From Alphaproteobacteria bacterium (GTDB lineage Bacteria; Pseudomonadota; Alphaproteobacteria; Rhizobiales; Beijerinckiaceae): DNA of 11,587 nucleotides. Location of the stretch: contig RFZR01000030.1 of assembly GCA_009920595.1 (NCBI GenBank), positions 1 to 11,587 of the forward strand, given 5' to 3'. A program made the translations under genes and the position numbers. The notes beneath the pieces were generated by a model, which saw only the letters and a program-made list of their open reading frames with translations, was not told the origin of the DNA and made no database searches. Shown piece after piece: positions 1-6,585 of this stretch (its first letter is position 1; every line of letters starts with the position of its first letter).

Positions 1-605
1 GTCTCACACACGTGGTCATTACATCGGTTGATCGTGATGATTTGGCTGACGGTGGTGCACAACATTTTGCCGATGTGATTTACGCGATCCGCGCAAAGTC
101 ACCGCTCACAACGATTGAAATTCTAACGCCTGATTTCCTGCGGAAAGAGGGTGCGCTTGAAATCGTTGTCAAAGCGAAACCAGATGTCTTCAATCACAAT
201 CTTGAAACCGTGCCGTCAAACTATCTTACCGTGCGCCCTGGCGCGCGATATTTCCATTCGATCCGCCTCTTGCAACGCGTGAAAGAACTTGATCCGTCAA
301 TCTTCACGAAATCAGGCATCATGGTAGGGCTTGGTGAAGAGCGTAATGAAGTGTTGCAATTGATGGATGATTTGCGTTCGGCCGATGTCGACTTCCTCAC
401 AATAGGTCAATATCTTCAACCGACGCGCAAACATCACGCGGTGATTGATTATATCCACCCTGATCAATTCAAAGCCTATGAGACCATTGCTTATACTAAA
501 GGGTTCTTGTTGGTCTCGGCGACACCGCTCACGCGCTCATCCCATCATGCAGGTGAAGATTTCGCACGGCTGCGTGCCGCGCGCGAAAAGCAGCTTGGGC
601 GATAA
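1..605 (+). CDS. lipA: Lipoyl synthase, C-terminal part (5' truncated by window)
   Basis: Radical-SAM enzyme that inserts two sulfur atoms into protein-bound octanoyl groups to make the lipoyl cofactor of 2-oxoacid dehydrogenases and the glycine cleavage system; cytoplasmic. The frame is open from base 3 to a TAA at 603-605, giving about 201 residues of a family usually near 320. The visible part starts at the core strand reading VVITSVDRDDL followed by ADGGA. It continues through NHNLETV, the GIMVGLGE segment and TIGQYLQPT, and ends in the C-terminal RSS-H-HA motif, whose serine ligates the auxiliary iron-sulfur cluster in this family. The N-terminal cysteine motif and the radical-SAM CxxxCxxC motif must lie upstream of the window. 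The GTG at 12 is internal to a conserved strand and is not the start. The next gene begins 9 bp downstream, so the two are probably cotranscribed. Confidence 0.96.
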   Translation, partial: LTHVVITSVDRDDLADGGAQHFADVIYAIRAKSPLTTIEILTPDFLRKEGALEIVVKAKPDVFNHNLETVPSNYLTVRPGARYFHSIRLLQRVKELDPSIFTKSGIMVGLGEERNEVLQLMDDLRSADVDFLTIGQYLQPTRKHHAVIDYIHPDQFKAYETIAYTKGFLLVSATPLTRSSHHAGEDFARLRAAREKQLGR

Positions 606-614
606 TCGGTTCTA

Positions 615-1079
615 ATGCCGGTCTTTAATTCCTCCCGCTCTGTGGGCTATGCGCCCGAAGACATGTTCGCGCTTGTCGCTGATGTCGAACATTATCCTGA
701 ATTCTTGCCGCTTTGTGAGGCGTTGAAGGTCCGGCGTCGGTCGTCACTTGATGAGAACCGCGAGATGCTGATTGCCGATATGACGATTGGCTATAAAGCG
801 ATCCGTGAGACTTTCACGTCGCGTGTCACCTTAGATCCGGCGACAAATAAAATCCTCGTTGAATATGTCGATGGACCCTTTAGCCATATGCAAAATCGCT
901 GGAGTTTCGTGCCTGAAAATTCAGGCACGCGCGTTGAGTTTTACATCGATTATCAATTCAAATCGCGCATGCTCGGCATGCTGATGGGCGCGATGTTTGA
1001 CACGGCTTTCAGAAAATTTTCTGACGCTTTTGTTGAACGGGCAGGGGTCGTCTACGGTAAGCGCGATAAAAGCGCTTGA
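615..1079 (+). CDS. Coq10/RatA-family START-domain protein (putative ubiquinone-binding)
   Basis: A 154-residue protein of the polyketide cyclase/START superfamily, in the branch that includes mitochondrial Coq10 and bacterial RatA/PasT. Coq10 homologues bind ubiquinone and support respiratory electron transfer. E. coli RatA was described as a ribosome-association toxin, but that activity is not to be assumed here. Family hallmarks are visible: the N-terminal segment with ALVADVEHYPEFLPLCEAL (about residues 19-37), the strand ending in YKAIRETFTSRV, the FSHMQNRWSF segment, and a C-terminal amphipathic helix with MLGMLMGAMFDTAFRKF. There is no signal peptide or membrane segment. ATG 615 follows the lipA stop by 9 bp, and no clear Shine-Dalgarno is visible, so translation may depend on the upstream gene. 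The last 28 bp overlap the convergent cinA gene. Two perfect palindromes lie inside the coding sequence. Confidence 0.88.
   Translation: MPVFNSSRSVGYAPEDMFALVADVEHYPEFLPLCEALKVRRRSSLDENREMLIADMTIGYKAIRETFTSRVTLDPATNKILVEYVDGPFSHMQNRWSFVPENSGTRVEFYIDYQFKSRMLGMLMGAMFDTAFRKFSDAFVERAGVVYGKRDKSA
908..929. repeat. Perfect inverted repeat, 10-bp arms, inside the coq10-like gene
   Basis: CGTGCCTGAA at 908-917 is the exact reverse complement of TTCAGGCACG at 920-929, with two bases (AA) between the arms. It lies in coding sequence for VPENSGT. No T-run follows, so it does not resemble an intrinsic terminator. The role is unknown and it may be chance. Confidence 0.6.
1009..1024. repeat. 16-bp perfect palindrome near the 3' end of the coq10-like gene
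   Basis: TCAGAAAATTTTCTGA is its own reverse complement. It lies 28 bp before the 3' end of the convergent cinA gene, in the codons for FRKFSD. It could be a binding site or simply coding coincidence. No function can be assigned. Confidence 0.55.
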
Positions 1080-1528
1080 AGGGAAGCGTGAACCGCGCCA
1101 TGGCGGATCGCATCTCTAGAAATTGTTCCAAATCTTTTTTCAAAGGGACGCGTGTCTTGGCCTTTGAGTGCGGTTGCGAAATGCACAAGCCCCACAGGCT
1201 TTTCAACGCTTCCACCGCCGGGTCCCGCGATGCCCGTTATCGCAACACTCAGTGTCGCTTTTGAGTGATTAAGAGCGCCTTCAGCCATGGCGATTGCGAC
1301 TTCTGTGCTCACTGCGCCGTAATTTTTGATGAGGTCAGGCGAGACGCCCAAAAGTTCGGCCTTGGCGTCATTGGAATAAGTAACAAAGCCGCGATCAAAC
1401 ATTGTTGATGATCCTGCAACCGATGTAATTGCTCCAGAGACAAGGCCACCCGTGCAGGACTCAGCTGTCGCTATGATGACGCCTTTTGCAATTGCCTCTT
1501 TGACGAGTCTCTCTGCAAGATCATTCAT
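1052..1528 (-). CDS. cinA: CinA C-terminal-domain protein, nicotinamide-nucleotide amidase type
   Basis: A 158-residue stand-alone CinA C-terminal domain (PncC family). Characterised members deamidate nicotinamide mononucleotide to nicotinate mononucleotide in pyridine-nucleotide recycling. Visible motifs are the nucleophile loop TAESCTGGLVSGAIT (about residues 21-35, with the presumed catalytic serine at 24), the strand FVTYSNDAK, VSTEVAIAMAEGA (73-85), and the glycine-rich SVAITGIAGPGGGSVEKPVG (94-113). The N-terminal MoCF-like domain of full-length CinA is absent, as is common for alphaproteobacterial PncC. ATG (complement of 1526-1528) overlaps the TGA of ispDF as ATGA. There is no separate ribosome-binding site, which suggests translational coupling. 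The TAG stop (complement of 1052-1054) lies inside the convergent coq10-like gene. The name pncC would be equally suitable. Confidence 0.92.
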   Translation of the reverse strand: MNDLAERLVKEAIAKGVIIATAESCTGGLVSGAITSVAGSSTMFDRGFVTYSNDAKAELLGVSPDLIKNYGAVSTEVAIAMAEGALNHSKATLSVAITGIAGPGGGSVEKPVGLVHFATALKGQDTRPFEKRFGTISRDAIRHGAVHASLQALLSRLP

Positions 1529-2745
1529 GCGAGATCAGGCAATTCGATTGTGGCAATGGCTTGCGCGGCAATGCCTTCGCCACGGCCAGTAAAACCTAAT
1601 TGCTCAGTCGTTGTGGCTTTCACACCCACGCGCGAGATTTTAACGCCACAGAGTTCAGCAATGCGCGCGCGGATCGCGTCACGATGAGGACCGATCTTTG
1701 GCGCTTCGCAAATCAGAGTGAGATCAAGATGTTTAATCACACCGCCACGCGCTTTCACGCGATCAACAGCATGACGTAAGAAAAGTGCGGAATCCGCATT
1801 TTTCCATTGTCCATCGGAAGGGGGAAAATGCGAACCAATATCACCTTCGGCAAGCGCACCAAAAATTGCATCGGTTAAGGCATGAAGACCAACATCGGCG
1901 TCCGAATGGCCTTTGAGCTTTTTCGTGAATGGAATGGGTACACCGCCAAGAATGACGCGATCACCGTCTTCAAAAGCATGCACATCATAGCCGATACCGG
2001 TTCTCACATCGCGCGGTCCGGAGAGACGTTGCCGCGCTTCGCTCACATCTTCCGGCGTTGTCACTTTGATGTTTTCGGGCTCGCCCTCAAAAATATGAAC
2101 TTTGTGTCCGGCCCATTCGGCGATCGAAGCGTCGTCCGTGAACTCTATATCTTTAGCCGAGAGTGCTGAGCGATGCGCTTTCAGAAGAATATCAAATTTG
2201 AAGGCTTGCGGCGTTTGCACCGCGCGTAAGTCACGACGCGGCGGCGTTGATGTGATGATGCCTGAGAGATCGGTTTTCTTAATCGTATCGATGACCGATA
2301 TGCCGGGAATGGCTGCGCCTTTAAGATAAGCGCTCTCAATGCTGCGCGCGATCAAAGCTTCGCTTGCGAAAGGTCGCGCTGCATCGTGGACAAGAATGAT
2401 GTCTGGCGGATGATCGGATACGGCAAGGGCTTCAAGGCCCGCCTTGCCTGATTCCTGTCGTGTGGCACCGCCAAAGGTCGGCTCAACGAGACGCGTCTTG
2501 ATTTCAGAGGGTAAAGGCTCAATCGCCTCATCATAACGCGCGCGATCATCAGGATGAATGACGCAAAGAATTTGCTTCACGCGTTTGTCAGCAGCGAGCG
2601 CACGGATCGAGCGCGTGAGCATGGTTTCGCCCGCAAGATCGAGATATTGTTTCGGAATATCTAGGCCCGCGCGTAATCCCCGCCCGGCAGCCACGAGGAG
2701 GGCCGCGACGGAAATTCGGTCAGGAACGCTGATCAGCGAAGTCAT
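1525..2745 (-). CDS. ispDF: Bifunctional IspD/IspF, MEP isoprenoid pathway
   Basis: A 406-residue fusion of two steps of the methylerythritol phosphate pathway: 4-diphosphocytidyl-2-C-methylerythritol synthase (IspD) and 2-C-methylerythritol 2,4-cyclodiphosphate synthase (IspF). The IspD domain (about 10-235) shows AAGRGLRAG (19-27), PKQY (31-34), VHDAARP (119-125), RAVQTPQAF (174-182) and EPENIKVTTPED (222-233). The IspF domain (about 248-404) shows the DVH metal ligands (D254, H256), KGHSDADVGLHAL with the third likely zinc ligand H288, and TTTEQLGFTGRGEG (378-391). Such fusions are typical of alphaproteobacteria and epsilonproteobacteria. The N-terminus fits ATG at 2745 (on the complement), with a weak GTGGA directly before it. 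It is divergent from dusB, and cinA follows with an ATGA overlap, forming a two-gene leftward unit. Confidence 0.97.
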   Translation of the reverse strand: MTSLISVPDRISVAALLVAAGRGLRAGLDIPKQYLDLAGETMLTRSIRALAADKRVKQILCVIHPDDRARYDEAIEPLPSEIKTRLVEPTFGGATRQESGKAGLEALAVSDHPPDIILVHDAARPFASEALIARSIESAYLKGAAIPGISVIDTIKKTDLSGIITSTPPRRDLRAVQTPQAFKFDILLKAHRSALSAKDIEFTDDASIAEWAGHKVHIFEGEPENIKVTTPEDVSEARQRLSGPRDVRTGIGYDVHAFEDGDRVILGGVPIPFTKKLKGHSDADVGLHALTDAIFGALAEGDIGSHFPPSDGQWKNADSALFLRHAVDRVKARGGVIKHLDLTLICEAPKIGPHRDAIRARIAELCGVKISRVGVKATTTEQLGFTGRGEGIAAQAIATIELPDLA

Positions 2746-2889
2746 TCCACTTTGTTGCGGATTTTACCCCAAAACGTCAACGGAGCTTTACAAGGCTTCA
2801 GAGCTTCGTTGCACTTTTGGAAAATTTTGTTTGCTGCATCGCGAAGATCAGTTTAAATCTTGGGCAGTTTTTCGAGCTGCCTAATATTT
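2746..2889. promoter_or_regulatory. Divergent intergenic region between ispDF and dusB
   Basis: These 144 bp separate the leftward ispDF-cinA unit from the rightward dusB-ntrBC unit, so both promoters are expected here. The stretch is visibly richer in A and T than the flanking genes. I see no sigma-54 -24/-12 element, no convincing NtrC dyad (TGCACC-N5-GGTGCA) and no terminator. A leftward promoter could not be resolved. Confidence 0.6.
2831..2858 (+). promoter_or_regulatory. Candidate sigma-70-type promoter for dusB-ntrBC
   Basis: TTGCTG (2831-2836) and TTAAAT (2853-2858) are separated by 16 bp. A transcript would start near 2865, upstream of ATG 2890. This supports ATG 2890 over the TTG at 2860 as the dusB start. 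The match is by eye and modest. Confidence 0.25.
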
Positions 2890-3897
2890 ATGCAATCTAA
2901 TATACCCTTTTCAGGTCGTGCCGATCACACGCCGCCGCTTGCAGCCCTGGCTCCTATGTCGGGAGTAACGGATGTGAGCATGCGCCGAATTGCGCGGCGG
3001 TTCGGCGCGTCGTTTGTGGTTTCTGAAATGGTGGCGTCGGATGATTATGTGCGCGGTTCTGAAGAAAGCCGCGTCCGCGCCGAAGGTGAGGGGATTGATT
3101 GCCATATTGTCCAGCTCGCGGGCCGCGACCCTGAATGGATGGCTGAAGCCGCTCGTCTCGCCGAGGCCAATGGCGCTCACGTCATCGACATTAACATGGG
3201 CTGTCCCGCAAAACGCGTAACTGGTGGCTTCGCGGGTTCCGCTTTGATGCGTGATCTTGATTTGGCGGAGCGTCTCATCGAGGCCACCCGCGCGGCCACA
3301 TCCTTGCCTGTGTCTGTGAAGATGCGGTTGGGTTGGGATGATGCATCGCTTAATGCTTCAGAACTTGCTCGTCGTGCTGAGGCGCATGGCGTTTCTTGGA
3401 TCACCGTCCATGGGCGCACGCGGTGCCAGTTCTATAAAGGCGAAGCGGATTGGCGCGCGATTGCAGAAGTGAAGCACTCTGTTTCGCTTCCCGTCATTGC
3501 CAATGGCGATTGCACATCTCTTGATGATGCGAAGACGATGCTTTCGCTCTCAAAAGCGGATGGTGTGATGGTGGGACGCGCGGCCCTCGGTCAGCCATGG
3601 GTCGTTGGTCAAATCGCGCGGGGCTTGGCGGGCGAAGTCTATCGCGAAACTGAAATTAAAGAGCGCCAAGACGCAGTCAATCAACATTATGATGATCTTT
3701 TGTCAATTTATGGCGTCGAGATCGGCATTCGCCACGCGCGCAAACATCTCGCGGCCTATCTCGATGATGCAATTGCGCAAGGGGCTAAATGGTCCGAAGC
3801 GGAACGTTTGGAACTTTTGACGTCATCGGATCATCACATTGTTACAAAGCGCCTTGCTCGGCTTTACGATACAATTGATCGGAGAGAAGCCGCATGA
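2890..3897 (+). CDS. dusB: tRNA-dihydrouridine synthase (NifR3-type DusB)
   Basis: FMN- and NADPH-dependent enzyme that reduces specific uridines in the tRNA D-loop to dihydrouridine. In alphaproteobacteria the gene was named nifR3 because it leads the ntrBC operon. With ATG at 2890 the product has 335 residues, a normal length. The TIM-barrel landmarks are LAPMSGVTD (20-28), HIVQLAGRDP (72-81), DINMGCPAKRV (100-110, with the catalytic cysteine C105), SVKMRLGW (142-149, flavin-contacting K144), TVHGRT (172-177), PVIANGDC (201-208) and DGVMVGRAALGQPW (224-237). The frame stays open upstream to a TTG at 2860, but that would add a non-conserved N-terminus. The TGA stop overlaps the ntrB ATG as ATGA, giving tight coupling. 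Confidence 0.96.
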   Translation: MQSNIPFSGRADHTPPLAALAPMSGVTDVSMRRIARRFGASFVVSEMVASDDYVRGSEESRVRAEGEGIDCHIVQLAGRDPEWMAEAARLAEANGAHVIDINMGCPAKRVTGGFAGSALMRDLDLAERLIEATRAATSLPVSVKMRLGWDDASLNASELARRAEAHGVSWITVHGRTRCQFYKGEADWRAIAEVKHSVSLPVIANGDCTSLDDAKTMLSLSKADGVMVGRAALGQPWVVGQIARGLAGEVYRETEIKERQDAVNQHYDDLLSIYGVEIGIRHARKHLAAYLDDAIAQGAKWSEAERLELLTSSDHHIVTKRLARLYDTIDRREAA

Positions 3898-5036
3898 CAG
3901 CGCTTCTCAAGCCAACACATTCAATAGGTGCAGCCGAGCCACGCGCGGATGCCATCCTCAACGCTTTACCGCTTCCTGTGATCGTCATTGATAAAGAAGA
4001 CAGGATTGTTGAGGCGAACCTATCCGCTCAATCTTTCTTGCAGATGAGCGCGTCAATGTTGAGCCGCTTTACGCTCTCTGAAATTGTTCCCTTTGGCTCA
4101 CCACTTTTAACTCTTATTGATGCTGTGCGCATGCATGGCGGCAGTATGAGTGAATATCGGGTTGACGTCGGCACACCTCGCATCGGTCAGGATAAGATTG
4201 TCGATCTCTATGCGACGCCGTCAACGGATCATCCCGGTGACATCGTGATTATGCTGCAAGAAAAGACAATTGCTGAAAAAATAGACAGACAATTAAGTCA
4301 TCGTGGCGCAGCGAGATCTATTTCAGCTATGGGCTCAATGCTCGCACATGAGATCAAAAATCCTCTTTCGGGCATCCGGGGAGCGGCTCAACTTCTAGAC
4401 GCTACGGTTGATGATAATGATCGTGATTTGATCCGTTTGATTTGTGATGAAACGGATCGCATTGTGAAGCTTGTCGAACGTTTTGAAGATTTTTCTGATG
4501 AGCGTCCGGTCGAGCGCGAGCCCGTAAATATTCACAGCGTTCTTGAACACGTGAAAAAGCTCGCAACTTCCGGTTTTGCCCGTCATATAAGGTTTATTGA
4601 GACCTATGATCCTTCATTGCCACCCATTAACGGCAATCGGGATCAACTCATTCAGGTATTTCTCAATCTCGTAAAAAATGCGGCTGAAGCGATTGGCCCT
4701 GATGCGGTTGATGGTACGATTGAATTATCGACCGCCTATCGTCCGGGCGTGAAAATTGCGACGCCGGGATCACGCGAAAGAATCGCTTTGCCGCTCGAAA
4801 TTACGGTGCGCGATAATGGTCCGGGTGTGCCTCAAGATATTGTTCAAACACTCTTTGATCCCTTTGTGACCACCAAGACATCGGGATCTGGCCTCGGTCT
4901 TGCTTTGGTGTCGAAGATCATTCGTGATCATGGGGGTATCGTCGAGTGTGACTCGCTCCCACGACGCACGGTGTTCAGAGTTCTCTTGTCGATGCATTCA
5001 GCACGTGATGGCCGGCGTGCGGAAACTGATGGTTAA
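3894..5036 (+). CDS. ntrB: Nitrogen regulation sensor histidine kinase NtrB (GlnL)
   Basis: Cytosolic histidine kinase/phosphatase that phosphorylates NtrC under nitrogen limitation and is switched by PII signalling proteins. It has 380 residues and no transmembrane segment. An N-terminal PAS-like domain (about 17-125) carries ALPLPVIVIDKEDRIVEAN. The dimerisation/phosphoacceptor helix contains MLAHEIKNPLSGIRGAAQLL with the phosphorylated H152. The ATPase domain has the N box NLVKNAAEA (258-266), the G1 box DNGPGVP (307-313), the F box FDPFVTTK (321-328) and the G2 box GSGLGLALVSKI (331-342). The gene starts within the dusB stop codon (ATGA, 3894-3897), and its TAA (5034-5036) lies 3 bp before the ntrC ATG. 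This is a dusB-ntrB-ntrC operon of the kind known in Rhizobium, Rhodobacter and Azospirillum. Confidence 0.97.
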   Translation: MTALLKPTHSIGAAEPRADAILNALPLPVIVIDKEDRIVEANLSAQSFLQMSASMLSRFTLSEIVPFGSPLLTLIDAVRMHGGSMSEYRVDVGTPRIGQDKIVDLYATPSTDHPGDIVIMLQEKTIAEKIDRQLSHRGAARSISAMGSMLAHEIKNPLSGIRGAAQLLDATVDDNDRDLIRLICDETDRIVKLVERFEDFSDERPVEREPVNIHSVLEHVKKLATSGFARHIRFIETYDPSLPPINGNRDQLIQVFLNLVKNAAEAIGPDAVDGTIELSTAYRPGVKIATPGSRERIALPLEITVRDNGPGVPQDIVQTLFDPFVTTKTSGSGLGLALVSKIIRDHGGIVECDSLPRRTVFRVLLSMHSARDGRRAETDG

Positions 5037-5039
5037 GTG

Positions 5040-6482
5040 ATGGCGAACGGGACAATTCTTGTCGCGGATGATGATGCCGCAATTCGTACGGTTCTCAATC
5101 AGGCATTGGGTCGTGCGGGTTATGAAGTACGCGTAACGGGTCAAGCGTCCACTTTGTGGCGATGGATATCCGAAGGGCAGGGTGATCTTGTTGTCACCGA
5201 TGTTGTGATGCCCGACGAGAATGCTTTTGACCTTTTGCCTCGGATCAAAAAACTGCGTCCCGATTTGCCGATCATTGTGATGAGCGCACAGAATACATTC
5301 ATGACGGCAATCCGTGCGTCTGAACGTGGCGCCTATGAATATTTGCCGAAACCCTTTGATCTTAAAGAATTGCTCAGTGTAATCGGCCGTGCGTTAACAC
5401 GTCCTCGCGAAGTCATTCGCCCACAGGCAGAGCCGGGCACGGATGATATTCCGCTTGTCGGACGTTCACCTGCGATGCAGGAACTTTATCGATCGATGGC
5501 GCGCCTGATGTCGACGGATCTAACCGTCATGATCAATGGTGAATCAGGCACGGGCAAAGAGCTTGTTGCGCGCGCGCTCCATGATTATGGCAAACGCCGC
5601 AATGGTCCTTTTGTTGCGGTGAATATGGCTGCGATTCCACGCGATCTAATTGAAAGCGAATTGTTCGGTCATGAAAAAGGATCATTCACAGGTGCTGTGA
5701 GCCGCGCGACAGGTCGTTTTGAGCAAGCAGAAGGCGGCACGCTCTTCCTGGATGAAATCGGCGATATGCCGATGGAAGCACAAACGCGGCTCTTACGCGT
5801 GTTGCAAGAGGGTGAATATACAAGCATCGGTGGTCGGTCTTCGATCAAAACCGATGTTCGAATTATCGCAGCGACAAACAAAGATCTTCGCCAAGCGATA
5901 CAGCAGGGACTCTTCCGTGAGGATTTGTTCTTCCGCTTGAATGTTGTGCCGCTTCGTTTGCCACCGCTTCGTGAGCGGATTGAAGATCTTCCTGATCTTG
6001 TCCGCCATTTCTTTGCGCTTGCAGAGAAGGAAGGTCTTCCAAAGAAGCAGATCGATACGCCCGCACTCGAGCGTTTGAAGCGTCATCGCTGGCCGGGCAA
6101 TGTGCGTGAACTTGAAAATATGATCCGCAGGCTTGCGGCTCTCTCGCCACATGAAACCATCACCGAGCCGCTTGTTGCCGCAGAATTGACGGAAGTCCCG
6201 CAAAGTTCTTCGCCCGATGCGCCAACCGTTACTCCCAAATCACTGATGGACTCGGTTGAACATCATCTCGAAGCCTATTTTGCTAAATTCAAAGGTGAAC
6301 TGCCACCTCCCGGCCTCTATCACCGGATCCTTCGCGAAGTTGAGGAACCGCTTGTAAATGCCGCCCTTGCGGCTACGCGCGGCAATCAGATCAAGGCGGC
6401 CGAGCTTTTAGGCGTAAATCGCAATACTTTACGCAAAAAAATCAAAGATCTCGATCTTCGGATCATCAGAACCCTTCGATAA
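5040..6482 (+). CDS. ntrC: Nitrogen regulator NtrC, sigma-54-dependent activator
   Basis: DNA-binding response regulator that, when phosphorylated by NtrB, activates sigma-54 promoters of nitrogen-assimilation genes. It has 480 residues from ATG 5040; a GTG codon immediately before it (5037) is an alternative start. The receiver domain (about 4-120) has the acidic cluster ADDD, phosphoacceptor D54 in VVTDVVMPD, and K104 in LPKPF. The AAA+ domain (about 138-375) has Walker A GESGTGKE (167-174), the sigma-54 contact loop GSFTGA (214-219; the consensus is GAFTGA, and the S variant is known), Walker B GGTLFLDE (232-239), and arginines in FREDLFFR (292-299). A Fis-type helix-turn-helix closes the protein (about 438-475, GNQIKAAELLGVNRNTLRKK). 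Stop TAA is at 6480-6482. Confidence 0.97.
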   Translation: MANGTILVADDDAAIRTVLNQALGRAGYEVRVTGQASTLWRWISEGQGDLVVTDVVMPDENAFDLLPRIKKLRPDLPIIVMSAQNTFMTAIRASERGAYEYLPKPFDLKELLSVIGRALTRPREVIRPQAEPGTDDIPLVGRSPAMQELYRSMARLMSTDLTVMINGESGTGKELVARALHDYGKRRNGPFVAVNMAAIPRDLIESELFGHEKGSFTGAVSRATGRFEQAEGGTLFLDEIGDMPMEAQTRLLRVLQEGEYTSIGGRSSIKTDVRIIAATNKDLRQAIQQGLFREDLFFRLNVVPLRLPPLRERIEDLPDLVRHFFALAEKEGLPKKQIDTPALERLKRHRWPGNVRELENMIRRLAALSPHETITEPLVAAELTEVPQSSSPDAPTVTPKSLMDSVEHHLEAYFAKFKGELPPPGLYHRILREVEEPLVNAALAATRGNQIKAAELLGVNRNTLRKKIKDLDLRIIRTLR

Positions 6483-6585
6483 ATCCGCCAATCGACGTTT
6501 TTTGGGTTGCTTATCCTGACTGTTGCACTATTGCATCAGTTAATGGGGCGTGCTCCGCCAAGCCGCATTTTCGGGAGTGTCTTAG
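6483..6585 (+). promoter_or_regulatory. ntrC-ntrY intergenic region
   Basis: A 103-bp gap in an otherwise tightly packed rightward series, so ntrYX may have its own promoter as well as readthrough from ntrC. A six-T run is present at 6498-6503, and a TGCA-N4-TGCA dyad at 6524-6535. No clear -35/-10 pair and no sigma-54 element could be recognised. The ntrY ribosome-binding site sits at the right end. Confidence 0.4.
6573..6577 (+). promoter_or_regulatory. Ribosome-binding site of ntrY
   Basis: GGGAG lies 8 bp before ATG 6586. It is one of the clearer Shine-Dalgarno matches in the window and supports that start over the in-frame ATG three codons later. Confidence 0.6.

Noticed and set aside
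536..556. LipA C-terminal motif reads RSSHHA instead of RSSYHA
   Set aside because: The Y-to-H variant is, as far as I recall, usual in alphaproteobacterial LipA, and the ligating serine is kept.
615..1079. A toxin-antitoxin system, because this family is often named RatA toxin
   Set aside because: No antitoxin-like partner is adjacent, the neighbours are housekeeping genes, and the Coq10-like role is the better-supported reading in alphaproteobacteria.
2860..2889. TTG at 2860 as the start of dusB
   Set aside because: It would add ten residues that are not conserved and would overlap the likely promoter and leader; ATG 2890 fits the family length.
5793..6203. Minus-strand open frame of 136 codons opposite ntrC
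   Set aside because: It is antisense to the conserved NtrC ATPase domain and has an arbitrary-looking composition.
6476..6503. Possible intrinsic terminator after ntrC (TCGAT, a 10-base loop, ATCGA, then six T)
   Set aside because: The stem has only 5 pairs, is AT-containing, has a large loop, and is separated from the T-run by two bases; it is too weak to call.
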